From Calliphora vicina (lineage: Eukaryota > Arthropoda > Insecta > Diptera > Calliphoridae), in NCBI RefSeq assembly GCF_958450345.1, contig NC_088780.1, positions 99,274,226 through 99,338,225 of the forward strand: a stretch of DNA of 64,000 nucleotides, written 5' to 3'. Under the pieces are notes generated by a model. That model was not told the origin of the DNA, made no database searches, and saw nothing but the letters and a program-made list of their open reading frames with translations. Every line of letters begins with the position of its first letter. The stretch's first letter is position 1. Below are positions 55,450 through 64,000 of the stretch, piece by piece. Made by a program: the position numbers and the translations under genes.

Positions 55450-57194
55450 GTTAACAATATCCGATCTGTCATGATTTTTGAGAAATGTGTGGAGTGGCAG
55501 TCTAATACTGCATTTCTTCCCAATTATTACCACTTCTTACATTGGAATCTGCCACGCCACTGCCTCTTTACAGTAAGTTGCGTGTTAAGTTTAAACAGCA
55601 ACAACAATTCTTAACTTAATAATTGTTTTAATGTTTGACTTTTAACTAACAGTCGTTTACTGTAACATTTATTACATTATGTTGCTGTTTTACTTTTCAC
55701 ATTTTGTTGTTACTTTATTTCTTAATTTCGTAATAAATTCTCACTTTTTCTCTTGGCAACATGTTGTTTAATGTCAATTTCAGTTTCGGTTAGGACTACA
55801 AACAACTGCTTTTCTATTCAGTGTTACTTCAGCAACTGAAAAGATTTTAATCATTACGTTTGTAGAAAGAAAGAATGAAAGAAGTCTACTTTATTTGTTT
55901 TGCTTTTGGTCTTAATGGCTGGTTGGTTACATAGTTGGATAGAGTTTGTTGGTTTGGTTCGTTGGTTGCTATTTACCATCATTTGTTGTTAAGATTATTA
56001 AAGTACCGTAAACTTTTCATAGCTAAACATACAAATAAATGTATGGTTCATGAATCATGATGGATGTGTAATAAGTATAACCCAGCAGTTCAGCAAATTA
56101 CTGGCTGTACTCATATAATTTTGGGTCATATGACACGTATGTATGTAGTCTTTGTAGTGCAGAGAGAAGTCAATTGGTTACTTTATACGTCCCAGGTAAT
56201 CTATAATGTAGTCAATTGTCACTTTAGTGTCTCTAAGTAATCTAGAATGTAGTCACATTTAACGTTTATTTTGTACTGAACTTTAGAAAGTAGTTGTTTT
56301 ACCCACCAGAAAATATTTTAACTACTAAGAACAGACTATTAGACTGTCTCTTTGTAGCTGGTATCTGGATAGGTTGAGTGAGAACTGGTACATGTTAAAA
56401 TAACTAGTAGTAACTCCCATGGTCCAGCTATCGGACAGTAGCTTTGTAATCTATGTATAATCAATTGACACTATTGACATGTTAAAATAACTAGCCACAT
56501 AGCTTGATTATATAACTAGTGTTTGACCATAAATGATAGGTAAAATCACTAGTTCAAGACAGTCGCCCAGAACAGCTAGGAAACATTGAAGGAATGAAAC
56601 CAAAAAAAAATCAACAGACATACATTAACTGTCATTACAATTTCTACTCCACACTCCATTCTCCAGTTTGCCTGCCTCTAACTACATATCTACTACTTGC
56701 ACTTGTACTTGTACTCTGCCACTATTACTGACAGTCAGTAACAATTTCCCGGTGCTAAATGAATTTTTTGTTCCCTCTACAAACATATTCCTACTGACTA
56801 ACTCTGACTGGCTGACTGACGTTTACAGACAACATTAAAATGATGACCCAAACAACAAGCTAAAAGCAACACCAATGTGAAACAGAAAAAAAGAAAAATT
56901 GTATTGTTTGAGTTTTATAATATCGTGCTTTAACCTTAATACAACAACAAGAATAATTGTTTGTAGTTTTTACTGGGATTTCAGACTTAAACTTGAAATA
57001 GTTTTTCTCTTTTCTTTTATAGCTATTTGGTCATGAGCATTTTTAAATATTGTGTAGCACCAATTTTACCTTGACTACAGGAGAAAAAAAAATTCAGATG
57101 TTTTGTGATTTCTTGCTGTTGTTATTATTCCTTTTTTCTATGATTTTTATGATTACTTTGTACCCTTAAGCTTCAACTTTTTTTATATTGAAAT
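55450..57194. other. Unassigned stretch
   Basis: No gene or element recognised. Around 56160..56580 the words TGTAGTCAATTG, AGTAATCTA and AACTAGT recur loosely without a fixed period. Confidence 0.35.
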
Positions 57195-57491
57195 TAGGGT
57201 GATCCATTGTAAGAACCAGTTTTTTCGGTTTTACAGCTGCTGGTTTTTTATAGAAATGTTGATTTTTCGAATAATAACAGCTTTTCAAAGGATACATTGA
57301 TATAACTGATCGTGGAATGAACACTTTAACCGTTGTATTTATTTAACTATTGGAATCTTAACCAAAAGCAATAATTTATTAAATGATTTAGCCATTTTTA
57401 TCCCAAACGAAATTGTTATTTATTCAAAAACGACAAGGACTCTTCTTTATAAAACATACGTTAGAAAAATACTAATAATCGTTCACCCTAA
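57195..57491. mobile_element. Possible MITE with AATTAGGGTGA ends
   Basis: AATTAGGGTGATCC at the left and GTTCACCCTAATT at the right are inverted over about 11 bases, 297 bp apart. The short arms and absence of a clear duplication make this tentative. Confidence 0.4.
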
Positions 57492-57690
57492 TTGCTGCAG
57501 AAATAATAAAGTCCCGACTTTTGCTGCACCGACATCAAATTATTTACACTCATCCAGAAATGTTTGTAAAAAAAATTAAGTTAAATATGTCATTCACATT
57601 GATAAAGTAATAACGAACACATTTCAGAACACTAAATACATACAAAATGAAAAGCAAGAAGTTAGACAGCTATGTATATTCACAAAACAA

Positions 57691-57862
57691 AATGACTAAG
57701 AAGGAATTGAACAAGCTTCTAAGGACACATCCAAATTTTTCTAAGCGAGGTGTGACACTGTGTGAACAATTTTCTGAAAAATCTTAATACGACTAGTCAA
57801 TGGTAACTTTGTGTGAATTACAGTCAAAATTCAAGTTGTTCGAGACAAAAACGTGCAAAATC
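57691..57862 (+). repeat. ~165 bp repeat, copy 1
   Basis: ACTAAGAAGGAATTGAACAA, GCTTCTAAGGACACATCC, GTGACACTGTGTGAACAATT, AATACGACTAGTCAATGGTA and TCAAGTTGTTCGAGACAAAA recur in the same order at 60132..60288. Ends and family unknown. Neither copy has an open frame. Confidence 0.75.
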
Positions 57863-58402
57863 TTATATAACTTTCATTTCAAAATTACCCAAAAAGATGA
57901 TTATGCAGGAAATATTACTATAAATATTATTTTATTTATATAAATTCGAGGTGGGTATTTAATCCCTTAAGTGTAAAAGTCGTAATCAGAAATAATCAGG
58001 ATTAGGGTAAAAAAAAATCAAAATTAATTTTATTTGCTGGCCACTTATACACTACATATATTTCGTCATTTTATAGAGACTTTCAACAACTTATTTCTAA
58101 CAGATCTGTGTATATAGAATTAATATTATTTGCTTATAAATCTGCCATTGATGGACCGATCATCAATATATCGGGACCGCACTAGTGTTATTAACTCTCG
58201 TATTTTATATGCATACAATTGCATTAACTACATGGTACAGGACGAACAAAATTAGTTAACTATTCCAACCAAAAAATAATGCTTTAGGAGAGGTACCTTG
58301 GGCAGCAAATACTGATCACATTGCGATACAAAAGGGGTAAACACCAGGTCCCTCAATCGACATCTCCATTTCGAATCAACTAGATTCTGTGATGGTACAA
58401 TA
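57863..58402. other. Unassigned stretch
   Basis: Nothing recognised. Confidence 0.35.
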
Positions 58403-59743
58403 TAAGAAGTGAGATCGAAAAAACCTTAACACACGTTTTTACTTAAAACTTTTAACCCAAGTATTATTTGATTTATTTTTTTTTTTTGATCAGTTACCTT
58501 TGAAAGAGTGACTAGAAAAAAGTGTGTATGTACTAAAATTATTAAATATTTTCAACAAAACCCAACGAAAAGTTAAAGCCAATGCAGGTTTAAAAACATG
58601 TAAGGCTCAAAAAGTTCCATACTAAGACCAAAAATAAGTAGACACATTAAGAAGTCTTATGAATCCTCTAAACATCCTATTTTGTAAACATTCCTTGATG
58701 TAAATTTCGTTATTTATAGAGCCCTTTGTAAAAAATGGTTTGTCTTCTTTTGCCGCAACTGCATATTGCTTGCCATGCCAAAGACTTTTTGGGAAAATTG
58801 TCTGCTATTGGAGTCGATTAAACCATGTCCGTCTGTCTGTCTGTTGAAATCAACTTTCCGAAGCCCCCAAATAACTTACAAACACGATTCATACATCAAT
58901 ATCTCCGGAATTCTTCCGGTTCGGTTGCTATTTAAAATTTATAAAATCGGTCTACAAATGGCTGAGATATAAGGAAAAAACCAGCACAACCTCGATTTTT
59001 GACCTATATCTGGATTACTAAGTCATTAATATAGACAATATGGATATTTAATGATAAATGTTTCAAAGACCTTTGGAACGACGTATATAAGACCATAGTA
59101 AGTTGGACCTACAATGGATCAAAATCGGAAAAGAATATTTTTTAACCCGAATTTTTTTTTTCCAAAAAATAAAAAAAAATACTTTGGAAAAAAAATTTTG
59201 TTTACCTAAAAATATTTAAAAATTTTATTTTGAAGTATAATTTGGTGAAGGGTATATAAGATTCGGCACAGCCGAATATAGCTCTCTTACTTGTTTTTTA
59301 TAAAATTTGACTTCAATTTCTGTGCTCTGTGTTTGGCCTCTAAATTTCTAGCAGAGTTCCAGTCAGGAACTTTTTGAGCCCGATATGTTTTTAAACCTGC
59401 ATTGGCTTTAACTTTTCGTACCAAATAGTCCGAGTACTGAGCTAATCGGACTGCTTTGCTACCGTATGTGTTGGGAGCTCTTTTGAAAATGCTTTCTATT
59501 TATTGGCTTTAAAAACATCATGTGGACCATTCCTTCTACCTGAACAAGGGTTTCTATCAACGGACAAGTTCACCCGATAATGTTTAATAACATTGGAATC
59601 AGTTTGACGGCAGACCTTTTATTGTTTGGCCAACTTTTTGTAGAACCAATATGGGTTTTGTTGAAAATATTTAATTTTTTCTCGTCACTCATTTTAATCA
59701 GATTAACAACAAATGTGTTAAGGTTTTTCGATCTCATTCCTTG
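58403..59743. mobile_element. DD37E Tc1/mariner element, copy 9, with two N-terminal ends facing out
   Basis: The left end TAAGAAGTGAGATCGAAAAA, ACCTTAACACACG and the right end GTGTTAAGGTTTTTCGATCT, CATTCC are both the transposase N-terminal side of the family. Sequence 58403..58625 reads in plus direction (TAAAATTATTAAATATTTTC, AACAAAACCCAAC). From about 58626 the family reads in minus direction to the right end. The two halves are therefore a head-to-head fusion. A mini-me (58812..59297) lies in the minus half. No usable gene. Confidence 0.8.
58812..59297 (-). mobile_element. mini-me/DINE-1-like element, subtype B, 3' truncated
   Basis: The minus-strand 5' end is perfect at 59297 (TATATTCGGCTGTGCCGAAT with GCTCTCTTACTTGTT outside). 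The subtype B block (CGGAATTCTTCCGGTTCGG in plus reading) is present. It stops in the GTCTGTCTGTCTGTTGAAAT run, and the 3' tail is missing. Its 5' junction with the DD37E sequence (TTGTTTTTTATAAAATTTGA) equals the one in copy 1. Confidence 0.87.
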
Positions 59744-60131
59744 AGTGAGATTTCATATATTCCTCATCCTTGACTAAATTCGGTCAAATTGTACCCAAAA
59801 TCTGTTCGAACCCGATTATTGTCATAATTCGAAACCAAATATTCACACGAAGTCTAGAAATATTAATGTGAGACACAGTGACTTCCTCATTTTGATCAAA
59901 TTGATTTTTGACTCTTCATCATTATGATCGAATACTGACCGAAAAATAATTTTTTAACTAATCCGAAACCAAATATTGGGCCGAAGTCTAGAAATATGAC
60001 AGAACATTTTAAAATTGCTTGGTTTCGCAATAAAGAGAAAAAGAGAAGAGCGCCAATAATTCAAGATATACTGTGACATGTGATCAGAACGATGATGATT
60101 AAGGCGCAACCTGGAACAGGTAAAACAAAAC
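59744..60131. other. Unassigned; two direct repeats of ~35 bp
   Basis: CGAAACCAAATATTCACACG, AAGTCTAGAAATAT near 59831 recurs as CGAAACCAAATATTGGGCCG, AAGTCTAGAAATAT near 59962. Otherwise nothing recognised. Confidence 0.45.
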
Positions 60132-60288
60132 TACTAAGAAGGAATTGAACAAGCTTCTAAGGACACATCCAAATGTTTCTAAGCGAGATGTGACACTGTG
60201 TGAACAATTTTTAAAACCTTAATACGACTTGTCAATGGTAACTTTGGGCTAATTAGTCACAGTTCAAGTTGTTCGAGATAAAAACGTT
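60132..60288 (+). repeat. ~165 bp repeat, copy 2
   Basis: Same words in the same order as 57691..57862 (ACTAAGAAGGAATTGAACAA to TTCAAGTTGTTCGAGATAAA), about 2.4 kb away and in the same orientation. Confidence 0.75.
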
Positions 60289-60495
60289 ATTAAGAATGTT
60301 AAGGACAAAACTAGACAAGCTTCTCAGAAAATCTGTGTTTGAAAACTTTCAATGTTGTGTAATAACGTATCATTGCAGAGTTTCCACAGGTCGTGGGCTG
60401 TAGTTTTGAAATGCGGGTAGTCAAGGAAATATCTATCTTTCTATACTGAATAATAAGATACGACTTTTATTAAGAATCTTAGACTACTAAGATTT

Positions 60496-61150
60496 TTATA
60501 CCCTTCGCCTTCTTGAGAAGGGTATACATATATAAGTTTGTCATTCCGTTTGTAATTTCGACATTTTTCATTTCCGACCCTATAAAGTATATACATTCTG
60601 GATCCTTATAGATAGCGGAGTCGACTAAGCCATGTCCGTCTGTCTGTCCGTCCGTCTGTCTGTTGAAATCAATTTTCTGAAGACCCCAAATATCTTCGGG
60701 ATACAAATCTTCAATAATTCTGTCAGACATGCTTTCGAGTAGTTTGCTATTTAAAATCAGCAAAATCGGTCCACAAATGGCTGAGATATGACGAAAAAAC
60801 CAGGACAACCTCGATTTTTGACCTAAATCTTGATTACCAACTCATTAATATAGAAAATATGGATATCTAATGATAGATATTTCAAAGACGTATATTTGCA
60901 ATGACGTATATAAAACCATAGTAAGTTGGACCTACAATGGGTCAAAATCGGAAAAAAAATTTTAACCCGATTTTTTTTTCGCTAAATATTAAAAAAAAAT
61001 TTAAAAAACAAACAAAAAAAATTTAAATTTTAAAAACAATTCGAAAAAAAGTTTGTTTACCTAAAAATATTTAAAATTTTTATTTTGAAGTATAATTTGG
61101 TGAAGGGTTTATAAGATTCGGCACAGCCGAATATAGCTCTCTTACTTGTT
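60496..61150 (-). mobile_element. mini-me/DINE-1-like element, subtype A, full length
   Basis: The 3' end TTTTATACCCTTCGCCTTC is at 60496. The GTCC/GTCT run (60634..60663) is followed by the subtype A block. The 5' end (ATTCGGC-ACA-GCCGAAT hairpin and GCTCTCTTACTTGTT) is at 61150. About 655 bp, a typical full copy. The 109-codon minus frame at 60479..60808 is the family's shared open interior. Confidence 0.9.
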
Positions 61151-61151
61151 C

Positions 61152-62584
61152 TATTTGTTTTGTTTTGTTTGCTTAGATATTTTCGTTCTTTATGTAATTT
61201 TCTTTTTTACTCTCCATATTATGCGACTGTATTAAAAACATAAATCTACTTTATTGTTTTCGCTTGAAAAGTAATCAAAAATAATTTTCATTTTTTAACA
61301 ATAGAGAAGCATCCTTTGGTACTCATAAGTAAGTATCCGTAAGTAGCATGCACTTGTAAGCTGACTGACTGATTTGCTGGTTGGTTGCTTAGAGTAGGGT
61401 TGGTTGCTTGACTCTGACTATTCAAGCGAGACTAAAAGGTAATTTGTTTTTGAAAATTATCTTTCAAGCTTGTATCTACAAAATGTTTTACTTTTAGTTT
61501 TTTTTTATTATTATTATTGCTAAATGTTTGCAATTCTTTGAAAAAAAAAAAATAAAAATAAAACAAAAATCATGATGAATAGGAGTGTATGTAACTAATA
61601 TTAAAAGATTATATGCTGTATGGCTGTTAGCTATAGTTTTTCGTTGTTCACTTTTCCTGTTTTTACCATTTTAAGTTGTTATGGTGTTAATCTAATCCCA
61701 GATCTAAGGAGTAGTAGCATGAATTTGTGCAGAACTGACGGTTTGGCTTAAATCTAAGTCTTCTATATTTGTTAAGCTTAAACAAAATCTTTTAAGCATC
61801 ATATATCAAATTGTAAAGTATAAAATTGATTTTGTTTTCTGTAAATTAAAAAATAAATTATTATTTAAACATTCCTCTAAATATCCTGTAAAACAAAAAC
61901 TAAATTACTCTGATTTCCTATTTATTGACAAAATAAATGGAACAAATTTGTTTTTTTGTTTAAATTATTTTACAAAAAACAAACAGACACATGGAAGAAA
62001 ATATAAAAAAAAATCAAAATGACACCAAGTGGTCAAGTAAATAATTGGATTAAGATTAAAACCGATTATACAACAAGTAAAACACCATGGGGGCTTTATA
62101 AAGAAACCAACAAACCCCGTCTCAGAATTTTTTTTTAGTGGATAATAAATGAATTAATTGAAGAACAACCCACAAAAATACAGTAATTTTGATTGGACAT
62201 GAATGAGTGACCACTTCAAATTTGTTTAAAGTCTCTGAGAAACAATTTAAACGTTTTAAATTTATGCATAAAGACAGCAAAATGTGTATGACTCGTCACG
62301 AAGGTAAGACGATGATACTGAAATAATATATATTTCGTACATAATAAAATTAAATTAAGTACTTGTAATTACATAATTAGTTAACATGTCTTTTAATGTT
62401 GTTGGTCACAATATAATATCTCTTTTTTTGTTGTATTTTTATGCACATGCTTGATTTGATTGGCCCTTAAATACTCTTATTATCGCACGCAAGAGTAGTT
62501 AAGTTATATTTATACACTGAAATAAAAAGCATGTTAAAGGGGACATAACATTTGCTTATTAAATAGAGTAATTTATCAAAAAAA
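61152..62584. other. Unassigned AT-rich stretch
   Basis: No element or gene recognised. Several A-runs and T-runs. Confidence 0.4.
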
Positions 62585-63000
62585 AATGTACTACAGGAAA
62601 AAATCTAAGCATACAAAAAGTTCGATATAGGACAAAAACTGGAAATAATCTAAGCATACAAATTATAACTGTAATCAAAATTAGATAATTTCTAGTTTTT
62701 TTTTTAATTATGTTTGAGGAAATACTATGCTTATTACATTTGCCCAATTCAAAATTGGTGTCGTAGCGTTGTATGTCGTAATTTTTTATACTAATATTTT
62801 GTTTTTGTTTCGAAAAATTTGTTTGAAAAATATTTATGACATTCAATGCTACAACACTACGACATGTCGCGACATCAATTGTGAATTGGGCAATAGTATT
62901 ATATCAAACAAAATTGTAAGCATACAAAGTAAAAAGTTGTTTAAAGTACAAAATCTGGATATATTATGTTCCGAATGAAATAATCTAAGCATACAAATAT
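62585..63000. repeat. Inverted repeat with flanking TCTAAGCATACAAA words
   Basis: TTTGCCCAATTCAAAATTGG, TGTCGTAGCGTTGTATGTCG at about 62738..62780 pairs with the inverse of CATTCAATGCTACAACACTA, CGACATGTCGCGACATCAAT, TGTGAATTGGGCAA (62839..62894). Outside it, AATCTAAGCATACAAA occurs at 62608, 62647 and 62982, with a variant at 62917. The three overlapping short frames here are products of the symmetry, not genes. Confidence 0.65.
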
Positions 63001-63108
63001 CATAATTACACATTTTGCTGATTATTTTGGTGTTACTAAAATCTGTAGTATGTTTAGAAAATTGGAAAACATTCACTGTTATGATGAAAAGAAACGTATT
63101 GTAGTAAA

Positions 63109-63821
63109 AACAAGTAAGTGAGCTATATTCGGCAGTGCCGTATCTTATATACCCTTCAACAAATTATACTTCAAAATAAAAATTTCAAATATTTTTAAGT
63201 AAACAAATTTTTTTCCAAAGTTTTTTTTTTATATTTTTTGGAAAAAAAAAATTTGTCGGTTTTTTTTTAAATTTAAAAAAAATTTTAAATTTTTTTCTTT
63301 TAATATTTAGCGAAAAAAAAACTTTTGGTGAAAAAAAAATTCGGGTTAAAAAATATTTTTTCCGATTTTGACCCATTGTACGTCCAACTTACTATAAGTT
63401 GTTGCAAAGATCTTTGAAATATCTATCATTAGATATTCATATTGTCTATAATATCATTAATATAGACTCTATATTAATGACTTAGTAATCCAGATATTGG
63501 TCAAAAATAGGTAAAAAATCGATGTTGTCCTGGTTTTTTCCTTATATCTCAGCCATTTGTGGACCGATTTTAAATAGCAACCGAGCCGGAAGAATTCCAG
63601 AAATATTGACGTATGAATCGTGTATGTAAGTTATTTGGGGGCTTCGGAAAGTTGATTTCAACAGACAGACAGACCGATATGGCTTAATCGACTTCGCTAT
63701 CTATAAGGATCCAGAATATATATACTTTAAAGGGTCGGAAAATTATATTGTGGAAATTACAAACGGAATGACAAACTTATATACATATACCCTTCTCACG
63801 AGGGTGAAGGGTATAAAAACC
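63109..63821 (+). mobile_element. mini-me/DINE-1-like element, subtype B, full length
   Basis: AACAAGTAAGTGAGCTATAT opens it, with the hairpin ATTCGGC-AGT-GCCGTAT, TATACCCTTCAAC and A/T runs. A local duplication (TCATATTGTCTATAATATCA, TTAATATAGACTCTATATTA) is followed by the subtype B block CGAGCCGGAAGAATTCC, a short AGACAGAC run (63663..63674) and the 3' end ACGAGGGTGAAGGGTATAAA. About 713 bp. Confidence 0.9.
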
Positions 63822-64000
63822 CATAAGAAATCATGTTTGGATTGGTGATGAATGGATTCCTGTGTGGGCTCTAGATGATCTAGATACTTTTGATACGTTC
63901 TCTAATGTCTTACACCTTTCCTGTCTTGTACAGACTATCTTCAGTAAATATGGAGAGGTTAAGGTTATGATAGAGACTGATTCTGGTTGCTTGTATGGGA
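63817..64000 (+). CDS. Open frame running off the window, possible partial gene
   Basis: Right after the last mini-me the frame from 63817 is open for 61 codons to the window end. It reads NHVWIGDEWIPVWALDDLD, TFDTFSNVLHLSCLVQTIFS, KYGEVKVMIETDSGCLYG. Composition is less AT-rich and codon use is more varied than in the flanking DNA. The residue mix (W, D, V, C) looks protein-like, unlike the K/N/F-rich chance frames elsewhere. No start codon is seen before VKVM, so an upstream part would have to be cut off by the mini-me or lie in another exon. I recognise no family. It may be a host exon or part of another mobile element. Confidence 0.35.

Overview
The window is strongly AT-rich nuclear DNA of a higher fly (Brachycera; calyptrate-like is my best guess from the repeat content, not from any host gene). 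I found no host gene, rRNA or tRNA. Nearly everything that can be named is mobile-element debris, much of it nested three levels deep. The only full-length protein gene is a Tc1-family transposase at 19174..20151. The other recognisable coding pieces are decayed transposon or retrotransposon fragments.

Two families dominate. (1) A mini-me/DINE-1/INE-1-like (Helentron-associated) non-autonomous element occurs about 16 times. Its 5' end is ACAAGTAAG followed by a short hairpin and TATACCCTTCACC. It has an A/T-run interior, a (GTCY)n/(AGAC)n microsatellite, and a 3' end GGTGAAGGGTATAAAA. A diverged sister family with the same design lies at 32106..32835 and 45583..46258, with a relic near 5205. 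(2) A Tc1/mariner-superfamily element with AGGAGTGAGATCG ends and a transposase whose last D and E are 37 residues apart (DD37E type) occurs nine times, always broken. Three of those copies carry a mini-me at the same internal site.

Region by region. 0-11 kb: mini-me copies, two DD37E copies, a palindromic MITE, and a ~280 bp (AGAC)n tract. 12.8-14.2 kb: a DD37E copy holding a 170 bp MITE with a 3-bp target duplication. 15-18.5 kb: palindromic MITEs and a pogo-like MITE inside a mini-me. 18.8-20.4 kb: the nearly intact Tc1 element. 20.5-22.1 kb: mariner C-terminal relics and a fold-back short-repeat array. 23.4-25.5 kb: a 2.1 kb palindrome. 26.4-27.3 kb: an element built of direct repeats with CGTACGTGACAT. 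29.2-31.5 kb: a TTAA-flanked element hit by a hAT element (8-bp duplication) and by a second TTAA-flanked unit holding a LINE fragment. 34.4-36.7 kb: an intact TTAA MITE, then a DD37E copy with two further MITEs inside it. 38.5-42.7 kb: LTR pieces and a DD37E copy. 43.7-46.9 kb: a Helitron-like repeat and tandem arrays. 48-50 kb: a solo LTR and a GC-richer unrecognised stretch. 53-55.5 kb: Helitron and mariner relics between two copies of one MITE. 57-64 kb: more DD37E and mini-me copies, ending in an open frame that runs off the window.

The elements do not form a pathway. What they show is a history of insertion, and the nesting gives its relative order. Element boundaries were read by eye from inverted ends and target duplications. 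Family names rest on motif recognition, not on searches.
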